Assembly: GCF_001280845.1 (NCBI RefSeq)
Contig: NZ_LGHP01000002.1
Location: forward strand, 441,038 to 505,037
DNA length: 64,000 nucleotides
Reading direction: 5' to 3'
Origin: Bacillus sp. FJAT-28004
GTDB lineage: Bacteria; Bacillota; Bacilli; Paenibacillales; Paenibacillaceae
Shown: positions 1 through 8,780 of the stretch, in pieces
Layout of the letters: every line of letters begins with the position of its first letter
How positions within the stretch are numbered: position 1 is the stretch's first letter
Notes under the pieces: generated by a model
What the model saw: the letters and a program-made list of their open reading frames with translations, nothing else
What the model was told of the DNA's origin: nothing
The model's database searches: none
Position numbers and translations under genes: made by a program

Positions 1-131
1 CCCGCCGCTGAGCCCGCAAATATGCCGATGCACGCGAATAGTAACGCGATGAATACGAACATGTGGCCGCCAGTGTTTGGTTTGTACAATGTTTTTTTTT
101 CCGGATTTAGAATTAACGAGATCCGCTCCAT
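1..131 (-). CDS. N-terminal part of a small membrane protein (runs off window)
   Basis: Reading the minus strand from an ATG at 129-131 gives an open frame to the window edge. It has a polar, basic N terminus of about 25 residues containing the stretch NTGGH, then a hydrophobic segment (MFVFIALLFACIGIFAG) that looks like a transmembrane helix or signal anchor. The ribosome site is weak (GGTG eight bases upstream). Only 43 residues are visible, so no family is assigned. The frame on the other strand over the same bases is much less protein-like. Confidence 0.45.
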   Translation of the reverse strand, partial: MERISLILNPEKKTLYKPNTGGHMFVFIALLFACIGIFAGSAA

Positions 132-458
132 AGTCACCAAAAGCACGCGTGACTTGTTTAGTTTTTTTCTTTTATTTGGTGACAAAGTTATCTCCCCTAA
201 TATCTTGTTATATTCTTTTTCGGAACTTGGACTGGTTAAGTTAAGGCTTGAAGAGATTCCAAGGGCGAAACAGGACGAGAAATTGACGGAGGCAGGCATA
301 AGATTGCCCGATTTTCTAAATTTTTTTGCTTAATTATGATTAAACTAACGGGCAGAATAGTGTAATTACAGTGTAGAATAAGTGATGTTGACTTACTTGA
401 AAAATTTGCATGGTAAAGCTATATATTGTTGCTACATCCTAAAAAGTAAGGTGATAAA
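132..458. other. intergenic stretch without a convincing gene
   Basis: This stretch separates the minus-strand membrane protein from the small gene at 459. Apart from the repeat copy at 339-369 it is AT-rich with T runs, and I see no clear terminator or -35/-10 pair. A plus-strand frame over 22-333 exists but has poor codon use and no ribosome site. Confidence 0.5.
339..369 (+). repeat. AACGGG intergenic repeat, copy A
   Basis: Core of a short intergenic repeat seen several times in this window. The shared pattern is GATTAA-R-CTAACGGG-CAG-N-ATAGT followed by an A/T tail. Copy A lies upstream of the small gene at 459 and has no associated hairpin. Other copies are at 842, 60986, 61224, 61350 (degenerate), 62651 (degenerate) and 62720, all in the same orientation. 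Confidence 0.7.
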
Positions 459-773
459 TTGCATAATATGATGAATAAGCAGCAATTTATTGAAATGACA
501 GTAAAAGAACAACGTACTATTGTAATTAGATTTAAAAATGCTGATGAGTTTGTTCGAGGCATCTCTAGAGAAGTGAATGAAAAGTATTTATTTGTTGAAA
601 CAGAAGAATGCTCCATTTGTAAAGTTGTTATTACTGATATTATTGAAATTTTTGCTATACAGTCTCCATCCCAAAATCGCAATGTTTCAAAATTCAATAG
701 TGTAGAAACACAAGAAAACGGGAATGAACTTGATTTAATCATAGCTCAATTTAAAAATCTAAATGATGATTAA
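459..773 (+). CDS. small hypothetical protein, 104 aa
   Basis: The start is TTG at 459, chosen because AAGGTGAT sits about five bases upstream; the later ATGs at 468 and 471 are too far from it. The protein is acidic and soluble, with alternating hydrophobic strands (TIVIRF, KYLFVE, CKVVITDIIEIFAI) that suggest a compact beta-rich fold. Two cysteines in CSIC form a single CxxC. No family was recognised. It is AT-rich compared with the sigma-54 genes next door and is bracketed by two same-orientation copies of the AACGGG repeat (339 and 842), so it may be a recently acquired or cassette-like gene. Confidence 0.6.
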   Translation: MHNMMNKQQFIEMTVKEQRTIVIRFKNADEFVRGISREVNEKYLFVETEECSICKVVITDIIEIFAIQSPSQNRNVSKFNSVETQENGNELDLIIAQFKNLNDD

Positions 774-841
774 CAGAGGATAAAGCTAGGCAGACGAGTT
801 TCTTGATTGCATTTAACTTATCAACCAAAAAGGGTTTTTGC

Positions 842-921
842 AGATTAAGCTAACGGGACATGATAGTTCAATAAAACAGCGGCAGTCTTGGACTTTTTTT
901 TTCGTCCACGGCTGCCGTTGT
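842..921 (+). repeat. AACGGG intergenic repeat, copy B, with hairpin
   Basis: The core at 842-875 (GATTAAGCTAACGGGACAT, then ATAGTTCAATAAAAC) is followed by an inverted repeat. The left arm at 876-893 pairs with the right arm at 904-921 around a T-rich loop, with only two mismatched positions. The hairpin can act as a terminator for the small gene ending at 773 and for the minus-strand regulator ending at 979. Core plus hairpin appears to be the full-length form of the element. Confidence 0.7.
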
Positions 922-978
922 TTTCATAGTTGGGTCCAGTCTAATACTTTATTTTCTTTCTACACTGGTAGCTATTAG

Positions 979-2736
979 CTAGAACAATGAAATGTCGTAT
1001 TCCTCGATTTTTCGATATAAAGTCGTTCTTCCGATTTTTAATTGGCTGGCAGCTTTGCTCAAGTTCCATTCTGCAGCCTTCAGCGCCTTTTTGATCGCGA
1101 TAATCTCCGTTTCTTTCAAAGTGAGTTGAGTCTCCCCATTATTTTCTTGGGCGCGCTCAACAGACTGCTCAAGTGATAGATGCTCCGCGTCAATTGCTTT
1201 GCCATCCGCTAAGAAGGCAGCCTGCATAAGAATGCCGTTTAGCTCTCTTATATTGCCAGGCCAGCTGTAGCAAGGCAGCATCGCTTGTGCTTTCTCCGTC
1301 AAGGCAGGTGGTTGGCCGGTAAGCTTCAGGAGCAAGTGCTCTGCCAGAACGAGAATATCACTTCTCTCCCGCAGCGCGGGCAGTATAATATTGATCCCTT
1401 TCAGACGGTAGTAAAGATCGGCCCGGAAACGGCCGACTTTTATTTCTGCAGCCAAATCCTTATTGGTTGCCGCAATGATTCTCACATCAATCGATTTGCT
1501 CTTCGCGCTTCCTACAGGCGTGATTGTTCCCTCCTGCAGCACTCTTAGCAGAGCTGCTTGCGCCCGAAGAGGCATATCGCCTATCTCATCCAGAAAAATA
1601 GTGCCGTTATGCGCAGCCTCGAACTTCCCAGCATTGCCGTCTTTATTGGCCCCGGTAAATGCGCCGCGCGCGTATCCGAACAATTCGCTTTCGATTAAGC
1701 TGTCCGGAATAGCGCTGCAATTCAGTGCAATGAACGGCTCCGCTGATCGCGGACTTGCGGTGTGAATCGATTGGGCAAACAGCTCTTTGCCTACCCCGCT
1801 CTCACCGAGCAGCAGTACGGGAAATTCTGTCAAAGCCGCCTTCTTGGCAAGCTCTTTCTTTTGTATAATGGTTGGGCATGTACCGATGATATCCTTGAAG
1901 GTATACAAATGGGGCTTGTTTGCCGCCTGTTTGTGGATAGAAACGGACTGCCATATTCTCTGATGATTATTATGAATTGTTTCAATGGCGAAGCCGTCCA
2001 CCTTCGAAAATTCCTTGCCTATCGCATCGCTGCCAACAATACGGATGGCTGCATAGTTAGCTCGAAGGATACGGTTATCCTGGCCGAGAGAGAGCAGCGG
2101 CAGCGTATGGTTCTGAGCGGTATGTTCAAGCTCTCTTAACGTAATGAGATGCTCCTGCTTCGATTCTTCCAGCAGTATTTTGTTCTGTAGGGAGAAGGCC
2201 GCCATACAGGCTAGTGTAAAAGTATAAGCGTGGTAATGCTCTTGCTTGCCGCTAATGTTGATCACACCGATCAGCTCGCCGATTGCATTGAAGACGGGCG
2301 CTGAGGCGCAGGTCAAGAAGTGATTGGAGCTGAAATAATGCTCTTCAGCATGGACACGAACAGGCTTTTTCTCCGCGAGAGCGATCCCGATGGCATTTGT
2401 GCCTTTTCTTCTCTCGGCCCAATTGGCTCCTACCTGCAGCTGGACAGCTGATGCCCGGTGGGAGAAATCGGCATCGCCGGCTGTGTGAATAATGGTTCCC
2501 TCCGAATTGATAAACAGCGCCATCTGACCGGATTGTTTAATGCCAACGTTCATTTGCTCGAATACTTGCTCAACATGATTTATCGTTTGCTCATTTTCAC
2601 TTAATAGAGCGTGAATACGGCTTCCTGTTAAAATATCATCGTCAACAGGGTCGGTTGGTTTTAAACCAAAACCTTGACAGCGCTTCCAAGATAACGCCGC
2701 CGCTTCGGATAGAAATTTATTTTCCACTGATATCAC
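979..2736 (-). CDS. sigma-54-dependent transcriptional activator, AcoR type
   Basis: Enhancer-binding protein of about 585 residues. The N-terminal half carries a GAF-like sensor domain (about residues 70-190). It is followed by an AAA+ sigma-54 interaction domain with Walker A GESGVGKE, the GAFTGA loop that contacts sigma-54, a Walker B region (FLDEIGDM) and arginine-finger region, and then a Fis-type HTH at the C terminus (LSKAASQLKIGRTTLYRKI). This order matches AcoR-like activators of acetoin or alcohol catabolism. The start is set at GTG 2736, eight bases after GGAGGTG; an in-frame ATG at 2751 lacks a ribosome site. It is divergent from the aldehyde dehydrogenase operon, whose sigma-54 promoter and activator palindrome lie between them, so it probably activates that operon in response to an aldehyde- or alcohol-type signal. 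Confidence 0.93.
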   Translation of the reverse strand: MISVENKFLSEAAALSWKRCQGFGLKPTDPVDDDILTGSRIHALLSENEQTINHVEQVFEQMNVGIKQSGQMALFINSEGTIIHTAGDADFSHRASAVQLQVGANWAERRKGTNAIGIALAEKKPVRVHAEEHYFSSNHFLTCASAPVFNAIGELIGVINISGKQEHYHAYTFTLACMAAFSLQNKILLEESKQEHLITLRELEHTAQNHTLPLLSLGQDNRILRANYAAIRIVGSDAIGKEFSKVDGFAIETIHNNHQRIWQSVSIHKQAANKPHLYTFKDIIGTCPTIIQKKELAKKAALTEFPVLLLGESGVGKELFAQSIHTASPRSAEPFIALNCSAIPDSLIESELFGYARGAFTGANKDGNAGKFEAAHNGTIFLDEIGDMPLRAQAALLRVLQEGTITPVGSAKSKSIDVRIIAATNKDLAAEIKVGRFRADLYYRLKGINIILPALRERSDILVLAEHLLLKLTGQPPALTEKAQAMLPCYSWPGNIRELNGILMQAAFLADGKAIDAEHLSLEQSVERAQENNGETQLTLKETEIIAIKKALKAAEWNLSKAASQLKIGRTTLYRKIEEYDISLF

Positions 2737-2827
2737 AATGAACACCTCCATCGTAATCGGTATCCTAATCCGAGCATACCATAGTTGCTTTTATTAATGG
2801 AGAGCCGGAAGAAAGAATGTTCCGAAA

Positions 2828-2848
2828 TGAAACACTTCCAGTGTATCA
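2828..2848. promoter_or_regulatory. probable upstream activator site (palindrome)
   Basis: TGAAACACT-TCC-AGTGTATCA is a near-perfect inverted repeat with nine-base arms and one mismatch. It lies about 65 bases upstream of the -24 element, where a sigma-54 activator would bind. Binding by the neighbouring AcoR-like protein is inferred. Confidence 0.6.
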
Positions 2849-2864
2849 GAAAAGAACAGCTCTA

Positions 2865-2878
2865 TTAAAGCGCTTTCA
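2865..2878. promoter_or_regulatory. cre-like site (CcpA)
   Basis: TTAAAGCGCTTTCA differs from the palindromic cre consensus TGAAAGCGCTTTCA at one base. It sits between the activator palindrome and the -24/-12 promoter, a position where CcpA could block looping of the activator. Confidence 0.55.
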
Positions 2879-2910
2879 AGAAAAGATTGATTTGCCTTTA
2901 TTTCAGTAGT

Positions 2911-2927
2911 TGGCACAATTCTTGCTT
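2911..2927 (+). promoter_or_regulatory. sigma-54 (-24/-12) promoter
   Basis: TGGCAC-N5-TTGCTT matches the sigma-54 consensus (TGGCAC-N5-TTGCW), with the essential GG and GC at the right spacing. It lies 40 bases upstream of the aldehyde dehydrogenase start. Confidence 0.88.
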
Positions 2928-2966
2928 ATATATTTAGTGTAATCCATTTTAAGGAGGCTGAGCTAT

Positions 2967-4487
2967 ATGATTTATGCACAACCTGGACAAAACGGATCAA
3001 AGGTTACCTTTAAAAAACGGTACGAAAACTTTATCGGAGGACAGTGGGTTGCACCTGTTAAGGGTCAATACTTCGAAAATCCGTCACCTGTAAATAACCG
3101 CGTTTTTTGCGAGGTTCCTCGTTCTACATCCGAGGATATCGAGCTGGCTTTGGACGCGGCGCATGCTGCGAAGGATGCATGGGGCCGTACGTCCGTTGCG
3201 GAGCGCGCGCTCATTTTAAACAGAATTGCTGATCGCATGGAAGCAAATTTGGAGCTGCTGGCAGTTGCCGAAACTTGGGACAACGGCAAGCCAGTTCGGG
3301 AAACACTCGCGGCCGACATGCCGCTGGCGATTGATCATTTCCGCTATTTTGCAGGGAGTATTCGAGCTCAGGAGGGCTCGCTTAGCCAACTAGATGATAA
3401 TATGGTCGCTTATCACTTTAATGAGCCGCTGGGTGTCGTCGGTCAAATTATTCCGTGGAACTTCCCGATACTTATGGCGACATGGAAGCTTGCTCCTGCT
3501 CTTGCGGCCGGAAATGCGGTCGTCCTGAAGCCTGCTGAGCAAACGCCGGCATCTATTTTGGTGTTGTTGGAGCTTATTCAAGATTTGCTGCCGCCAGGTG
3601 TGCTGAATGTCGTTAACGGCTTCGGACTTGAAGCGGGCAAGCCGCTTGCCTCGAGCAGCCGGATTTCAAAAATTGCCTTTACCGGCGAGACGACAACAGG
3701 ACGTTTAATTATGCAGTATGCTTCGCAAAACCTAATACCAGTCACCTTGGAGCTGGGTGGGAAATCGCCAAACATATTCTTTGAGGATGTGACCGCTCGT
3801 GATGACGCCTTCTTTAATAAAGCACTCGAAGGTTTTGCGATGTTCGCCCTGAATCAAGGGGAAGTCTGTACGAGCCCGTCTCGCGCGTTAATTCAAGAAT
3901 CGATCTATGATCAATTTATGGAAAGAGCCTTGAAACGCGTCGCCGCTATCAAGCAGGGCAACCCTCTTGATACGGAAACGATGATCGGGGCTCAGGCCTC
4001 TACCGAGCAGGTTGAGAAAATTATGAGTTATATCGACATCGGTGCGCAGGAAGGTGCCGAATGCCTGATCGGCGGAAATCGGGCAGCAGTTGAAGGAGAC
4101 ATTTCCGAAGGCTACTACATTCAGCCGACCGTTCTGAAGGGGCATAACAAAATGAGAATTTTCCAGGAGGAGATTTTTGGGCCGGTACTCTCTGTCACTA
4201 CGTTCAAGGATCAAGAGGAGGCGCTCGCGATCGCCAATGACACGCTCTACGGACTCGGCTCCGGCATATGGACACGCGATATGAATACGGCTTACCGGAT
4301 GGGGCGCGGCATTCAAGCAGGCCGTGTTTGGACGAACAACTACCATGCCTATCCTGCTCATGCCGCCTTCGGGGGATATAAGAGCTCAGGCATCGGCCGT
4401 GAAAATCACAAAATGATGCTCTCGCATTACCAGCAAACAAAAAATCTACTCGTCAGCTACAGCCCCGACGCATTGGGCTTCTTCTAA
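2967..4487 (+). CDS. NAD-dependent aldehyde dehydrogenase
   Basis: Full-length (506 aa) aldehyde dehydrogenase of the AldB/ExaC acetaldehyde dehydrogenase group. It would oxidise an aldehyde to the acid with NAD(P)+. Visible motifs are the Rossmann-binding [21 protein letters not shown] region, [10 protein letters not shown], the glutamate-bearing LELGGKSP (about residues 260-270), the catalytic cysteine in [11 protein letters not shown] (about residue 302) and the C-terminal EEIFGPVL and [19 protein letters not shown] seven bases upstream fixes the start. It is transcribed from a sigma-54 promoter, and a DUF779 gene follows 12 bases after its stop. The usual substrate of this group is acetaldehyde from ethanol or acetoin; the sequence does not prove the substrate. 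Confidence 0.95.
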   Translation: MIYAQPGQNGSKVTFKKRYENFIGGQWVAPVKGQYFENPSPVNNRVFCEVPRSTSEDIELALDAAHAAKDAWGRTSVAERALILNRIADRMEANLELLAVAETWDNGKPVRETLAADMPLAIDHFRYFAGSIRAQEGSLSQLDDNMVAYHFNEPLGVVGQIIPWNFPILMATWKLAPALAAGNAVVLKPAEQTPASILVLLELIQDLLPPGVLNVVNGFGLEAGKPLASSSRISKIAFTGETTTGRLIMQYASQNLIPVTLELGGKSPNIFFEDVTARDDAFFNKALEGFAMFALNQGEVCTSPSRALIQESIYDQFMERALKRVAAIKQGNPLDTETMIGAQASTEQVEKIMSYIDIGAQEGAECLIGGNRAAVEGDISEGYYIQPTVLKGHNKMRIFQEEIFGPVLSVTTFKDQEEALAIANDTLYGLGSGIWTRDMNTAYRMGRGIQAGRVWTNNYHAYPAHAAFGGYKSSGIGRENHKMMLSHYQQTKNLLVSYSPDALGFF

Positions 4488-4499
4488 GAGGACCTTGCG

Positions 4500-4865
4500 A
4501 TGACGACAGAAGTGAGCAAGGTTGTTGCTACCGATGCCGCTTTGGAGCTAATCGAAACTGTAAAGGCCAAGCATGGTCCTGTCATGTTTCATCAATCGGG
4601 CGGCTGCTGCGATGGCAGCTCTCCCATGTGCTATGCGCAAGGAGAGTTTCTAGTCGGTGACAGCGACGTATGGCTGGGAAACATAGGCGATGCACCCTTC
4701 TATATGAGCAAGGCCCAATATGATTATTGGAAAAATACACAGCTCATTATTGATGTGGTCCCTGGCAGAGGCGGGATGTTCTCGCTTGAGGGGCCGGAGG
4801 GGCAACGTTTTCTGACACGATCGAGGATGTTCACGGACGAGGAGCGGCGTGTGCTGGGTCTATAA
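4500..4865 (+). CDS. DUF779 family protein
   Basis: A 121-residue protein with the DUF779 hallmark HQSGGCCDGSSPMC near residues 31-44, then FLVGDSDVWLG and DVVPGRGGMFSLEGPEG. The clustered cysteines suggest metal or redox chemistry, but the function of the family is not established. DUF779 genes commonly sit directly beside AldB-type aldehyde dehydrogenases under AcoR-like control, exactly as here. The 12-base gap and shared strand indicate co-transcription, and AGAGGA eight bases upstream supports the start. Confidence 0.9.
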   Translation: MTTEVSKVVATDAALELIETVKAKHGPVMFHQSGGCCDGSSPMCYAQGEFLVGDSDVWLGNIGDAPFYMSKAQYDYWKNTQLIIDVVPGRGGMFSLEGPEGQRFLTRSRMFTDEERRVLGL

Positions 4866-4889
4866 GCCATTTTATAAATGAAAAACATA

Positions 4890-4933
4890 GGGGCAGCCTG
4901 AAACTTGAATTTCAAGTTTCAGGCTGCCCCTTT
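4890..4933. terminator. strong bidirectional terminator hairpin
   Basis: Twenty-base arms at 4890-4909 and 4911-4930 are perfectly complementary around one base, followed by TTT. This closes the aldehyde dehydrogenase operon ahead of rpoN. Confidence 0.85.
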
Positions 4934-5029
4934 GCATGGTGTTGTCGTTACTCTTCTTGATCGCTCTGCTCGATACGGAACGGTTGAATCCCAGATTATG
5001 CATAGGCCATATTAACAGCTTATTTAAGC

Positions 5030-5059
5030 TATAATACATAGTAATAGTAAACGCTTACA
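5030..5059 (+). promoter_or_regulatory. rpoN promoter -10 with overlapping cre-like site
   Basis: TATAAT at 5030-5035 is a good -10; no convincing -35 is present. AGTAAACGCTTACA at 5046-5059 closely matches the cre consensus and would cover the transcription start. Catabolite repression of rpoN is inferred from this. Confidence 0.5.
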
Positions 5060-5083
5060 ACTAAATGGCTAGGGGGAATGTAC

Positions 5084-6376
5084 ATGGAACTCTCATTGAA
5101 CGGCAAGCAGGAACAGAAGCTGCTGCTTACCCCGCAGATGCGGCAGTCCATGGAAGTCCTACAAATGTCCGTTTGGGATTTGAGTGAGCTGATTAAGCAG
5201 CAATCAATGGATAATCCTTTTATTGAGCTTAAGCCAGCTAAGGATTTCTCCGGCCTTCATCAAGCAAGCAGCACCGGACTAGATTGGTGGCTAGATGTCG
5301 ACCATCCAAACGAGCCAGCTTTAGAATCGGTATTGATTGAGCAGCTGACTTATATGAAGCTTGACCACACGGTCCTAGTCGTGTGCCGATGGATCATCGG
5401 CAATCTGGACGAGAAGGGTTATCTTTTATATGACAAAGATGAAATTTCTACTTTAACAGGCACTTCGTTAAGGCATGTAGACGAGGCTGTCGGCGTCATA
5501 CAAGGCTTAGAGCCGTATGGTGTGGGAGCTTCAACATTAACAGAATGCCTTATCCTTCAATTGCGGCATCTGCATAATTCCGATCCCTTGGTTGTTAAGC
5601 TTGTCCAGCATGATTTGCTCCGAATCGCGGAGGGGAAGCTGCGATTGTTAGCAGAGAAATACGAAACAGAGGTTGCGGTAATTAATGCCGCCATTGCGAA
5701 GATAAAGTCGCTCAATCCAAAGCCAGGAGCTTTGTACAGCAGGGAAAAGCCTCAATATATCATGCCGGATCTTAAGCTTATGCATATTGCAGGGGAATAC
5801 AAAGTGTTCCTAGTAAATAGTTTCCTTCCAGAGATCACATTAAATGATTCTTATATGAACTTGATGAAGCAGAATGTTTCAAGGGATATTCAGCTCTATT
5901 TGAAAAAAAACTGGCATGCGGCAAAAGGGATAATCGATAGTATCGAGCGGAGAAAGGCGACGCTGCTGAAGGTGTCCAGTGTTATTTTTGAGCTGCAGGC
6001 AGAGTTTTGTGTGAAAGGCTCCGTTCATATTCGGCCGATGACCATGAAGCAAATCGCGGAGGTACTGCAAGTGCATGAATCAACGATCAGTCGTGCGATT
6101 AGCCATAAATATATTCGAACGCCGTGGGGACTATTCGAGCTTAAGCATTTCTTCTCCTCCTCTATTAAACATGCTGACGGAACAACAATTTCATCGGTTT
6201 ACACAAAGGACCGAATTCGTGAATATATCTCAGCAGAGAAGCAAGCTTCACCGTTATCTGATCAACAAATCGCATCGCTGCTGCAAAGCGAGGGATTGCT
6301 TATCTCACGCAGAACGGTGACCAAGTACAGAGAACAAATGAATCTGCAGTCCTCCAAAAGGAGGAAAAAGCAATAA
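5084..6376 (+). CDS. rpoN: RNA polymerase sigma-54 factor
   Basis: Sigma-54 of about 430 residues with the family's three regions. The N-terminal glutamine-rich activator-binding region begins LNGKQEQKLLLTPQMRQSMEVLQMS, followed by the core-binding region (YGVGASTLTECLILQL, LNPKPGALY) and the DNA-binding C terminus with an HTH (MKQIAEVLQVHESTISRAISHKYI) and an RpoN box (SRRTVTKYREQM). The start is set at ATG 5084, seven bases after AGGGGG; the ATG at 5078 is too close. Lying next to a sigma-54 activator and a -24/-12 promoter, it completes a self-contained sigma-54 circuit. Confidence 0.97.
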   Translation: MELSLNGKQEQKLLLTPQMRQSMEVLQMSVWDLSELIKQQSMDNPFIELKPAKDFSGLHQASSTGLDWWLDVDHPNEPALESVLIEQLTYMKLDHTVLVVCRWIIGNLDEKGYLLYDKDEISTLTGTSLRHVDEAVGVIQGLEPYGVGASTLTECLILQLRHLHNSDPLVVKLVQHDLLRIAEGKLRLLAEKYETEVAVINAAIAKIKSLNPKPGALYSREKPQYIMPDLKLMHIAGEYKVFLVNSFLPEITLNDSYMNLMKQNVSRDIQLYLKKNWHAAKGIIDSIERRKATLLKVSSVIFELQAEFCVKGSVHIRPMTMKQIAEVLQVHESTISRAISHKYIRTPWGLFELKHFFSSSIKHADGTTISSVYTKDRIREYISAEKQASPLSDQQIASLLQSEGLLISRRTVTKYREQMNLQSSKRRKKQ

Positions 6377-6731
6377 TAAGAGCTTAAGGAACCATCCGCG
6401 ATAACGAAACCACCGAGCCCTTGGGAGAAACTCTGCCCTCTGGGCTCATTTAGGTTTGTCATAGTTTTTTTTAGCAAAATATGGCACATCGCAAGGACTT
6501 TGGTCGACCAAACAATGTCGCCAGTCTGACGTGTTACTTAAATCGAGCCGCTCCTTTTATGAAAGCGGTCTCGATCGGAAAGGTTTTTGTCCCGAACCGC
6601 CATGATTCATACAGAAAGAGACAGTATGATGGAAACATAAAGCGTTTACAACTATGACGGCTTAACGATTCGGCTATTGATCTTATCTAGGAATATGATT
6701 ATCCAATTCAGAGGACGAGGGGACGTTGAAC
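6377..6731 (+). other. intergenic leader upstream of the sulfatase operon
   Basis: This 355-base gap contains a hairpin with GAGCCC/GGGCTC arms (6415-6447) that probably ends rpoN. A second inverted repeat at about 6541-6575 (ATCGAG-CCGCT paired with AGCGG-T-CTCGAT) has unknown function, and a cre-like site lies at 6637. No strong sigma-A promoter could be picked out. Confidence 0.45.
6637..6650. promoter_or_regulatory. cre-like site upstream of the sulfatase operon
   Basis: ATAAAGCGTTTACA matches twelve central and right-hand positions of the cre consensus, with the first two bases off. It lies about 80 bases before the first gene of the operon, as expected for catabolite control. Confidence 0.45.
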
Positions 6732-7838
6732 ATGGCGGTTAAAATCGGAATCGTAGGCATGAACGGCATCGGCAATAACCATGCGAACTGCTACAAGGAG
6801 GATGAATTAGCTGATGTCGTTGCGGTATGCGATGTCATCAAGGAGCGAGCAGACGCAGCTGCGGAGAAGCATGGTGTAAAGGCGTACTATACGCTAAAGG
6901 ACATGATCGAGAACGAGCCTGACATCCAGGTCGTCGATGTGACGACAGGCGGCATCGACAACGGCAGCTGGCATTTTGAACCGGCGATGGAAGCGATGTC
7001 TTACGGAAAGCATGTGCTGGTGGAGAAGCCGCTGTGCAACGATGTGCGCGAAGGCCGCCAAATGGTTGCTTTTGCTGAGAAGCAGAATGTGTATCTGGGC
7101 TGCAACCTGAATCATTACTTCACGCCGCCGGCAGAGAAAGCGAAACAATATATGGATAGCGGCGAGGTAGGCGAACTGGTCTACTGTCTGGCCAAAATGG
7201 GCTTCAATGGCGGTGAGCTCAATTACGCCCTTGCCGGCTCGGACAAAATCAAAGGCCATCCTTACTTTCACATGAGGGCGTTTCTAACCCATCCCTTCAG
7301 TGTTATGCGTCATTTCTGCGGTGACATTACGCATATCCAGACGTTCTCCGACCGTCCAGGCTTCCGGCGCAGCGCAGGCGATGTTATGGTGTCCATCAAC
7401 AGCATTCATATGAAGTTCGCAAACGGAGCCGTCGGCTATCTACTCAGTCAGCGCGGTGATGCGGTCTACGGATTAGGCGGTTGGTGGAGTCTGGAGGTAG
7501 CGGGCTCGAAAGGGACATTCACGATCGAGAACTGCGTCGAGAAAGTGTCATTCTGGAAAGCGAGCAAAGGCATTCCGGCCATCAGCGTTCAGCCTGAGCC
7601 TGAAGTGACTGATTTCGGTACGAACGATTTCAACCGGACGTTCAACAACCGGCTGCACGCGTTTCTGGAGGATGTTAATGGCAAGGTTTCTCCCGATGCG
7701 CTGCGCGCCAGCGGACGTGACGCGCTTGCTGTGCTGGAGTATGTGCACGCGGTGCAGGAGTCGTACGAACGGGGTGGCGAGGTTGTGCGGCCGCATCCGC
7801 TGCCGCCACTGCACGGCGATCCGTTTTATTTGAAATAA
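6732..7838 (+). CDS. Gfo/Idh/MocA family oxidoreductase
   Basis: NAD(P)-dependent sugar or cyclitol dehydrogenase of about 368 residues. The N-terminal Rossmann motif is IGIVGMNGIGNNH, followed by the family's EKPLC motif (VLVEKPLCNDVREG) and a C-terminal alpha/beta domain. The start is ATG 6732, nine bases after GAGGGG; an in-frame TTG at 6726 is too close to it. It opens an eight-gene operon with an epimerase, sulfatase-fold enzymes and an APS kinase. A second, shorter family member occurs at 10172, so the pathway probably has two oxidation-reduction steps on a modified sugar or inositol. The substrate is unknown. Confidence 0.9.
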   Translation: MAVKIGIVGMNGIGNNHANCYKEDELADVVAVCDVIKERADAAAEKHGVKAYYTLKDMIENEPDIQVVDVTTGGIDNGSWHFEPAMEAMSYGKHVLVEKPLCNDVREGRQMVAFAEKQNVYLGCNLNHYFTPPAEKAKQYMDSGEVGELVYCLAKMGFNGGELNYALAGSDKIKGHPYFHMRAFLTHPFSVMRHFCGDITHIQTFSDRPGFRRSAGDVMVSINSIHMKFANGAVGYLLSQRGDAVYGLGGWWSLEVAGSKGTFTIENCVEKVSFWKASKGIPAISVQPEPEVTDFGTNDFNRTFNNRLHAFLEDVNGKVSPDALRASGRDALAVLEYVHAVQESYERGGEVVRPHPLPPLHGDPFYLK

Positions 7839-7942
7839 TCGCAGTAAAATGACGTGATGCTTTTTCGATGCTTCCGATTCCTTTGTAGGTATCGTAGGCC
7901 TTATACATGCTTTACTAATCGATCATTCAGGAGGACTCTTAT

Positions 7943-8746
7943 ATGATTAAATTGGGTGTCAATTCCGTGCTGTTCAAAGAGTTCGATTTTGCCACAGCGG
8001 CGAAGCATATTGCGGCTTGTGGCTACGACGGCGTAGAGATCGCCGCGATTCAAGGCATGTGCGAGCATTTGGATCTCAGCCGCTGGAAGCAGCAGAAGAG
8101 CGAGCTGCAAGCGATAGTGCAGGAGAACGGACTGACGTTTCTCTCGACTGAGGTGGCGTCGCTCAATGAGGAACGGCTGCTGCCGGCGTTCGAAGCTGCC
8201 GCTGAAATCGGTATTCCGATCGTTAACGTTGGCCCTGGCGGGAAGCTGGGTGTCGAAGAAGACCTGCAGGCGTCGATTGAGATGCTTGCACGGATGGCGG
8301 AGAGAGCTGCTTCGTTTGGCATCACGCTCTGCGTGAAGGCACATGTTGGCAACGCCATTCACAATACGCCGACCACGCTGCGGGCGATGGAGGCCATCGT
8401 TTCTCCGGCGTTTGGAATCGACATGGACCCCAGCCATATTCACCGTGCCGGCGAAAATGCCGAGAAGGCGCTGCCCGCCGTACTTAGCCGGGTGAAGCAC
8501 GTTCATATCCGTGACTGCAAGGGACGCGAGCAGGGACCGGGACCGATCGCCCTCCAGGCGTGTGGACGCGGAGACATCGATCTGTATGGCTACTGCAAAG
8601 CAATGGTGGATGGAAGTTACGAAGGACCGGTCGTCGTTGAGGTTATTGGTGCCACACCGGAGCATACGCTTGCGCATGTATCCATCGTAGCCGCTGAGTC
8701 GTACGGCTACCTAAATGCCGTCCTTAAGCAGCTGAACGCGCGATAA
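7943..8746 (+). CDS. sugar phosphate isomerase/epimerase family protein
   Basis: A 267-residue TIM-barrel protein of the AP-endonuclease-2/xylose-isomerase-like family. Metal-site segments are visible: the glutamate in GYDGVEIAAI (about residue 36), the DMDPSHIHRAG segment (about residues 159-169), VKHVHIRDCKG and the late glutamate in VVVEVIG. This matches inosose or ketose epimerases. It has a clear AGGAGG site eight to ten bases before ATG, 104 bases after the oxidoreductase. Together with the Gfo/Idh enzymes it suggests keto-sugar or cyclitol interconversion. Confidence 0.88.
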   Translation: MIKLGVNSVLFKEFDFATAAKHIAACGYDGVEIAAIQGMCEHLDLSRWKQQKSELQAIVQENGLTFLSTEVASLNEERLLPAFEAAAEIGIPIVNVGPGGKLGVEEDLQASIEMLARMAERAASFGITLCVKAHVGNAIHNTPTTLRAMEAIVSPAFGIDMDPSHIHRAGENAEKALPAVLSRVKHVHIRDCKGREQGPGPIALQACGRGDIDLYGYCKAMVDGSYEGPVVVEVIGATPEHTLAHVSIVAAESYGYLNAVLKQLNAR

Positions 8747-8780
8747 AATCATTTTTTTCATCCAAAAGGAGGATTTCAAT

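Noticed and set aside
22-333. 103-residue plus-strand frame at the window start
   Set aside because: No ribosome site, unnatural residue pattern and overlap with a better minus-strand membrane-protein start at 131.
7901-8677. 258-residue minus-strand frame inside the epimerase gene
   Set aside because: Antisense shadow in GC-rich coding DNA; composition rich in Arg/His/Cys and no ribosome site, while the plus-strand gene has clear family motifs.
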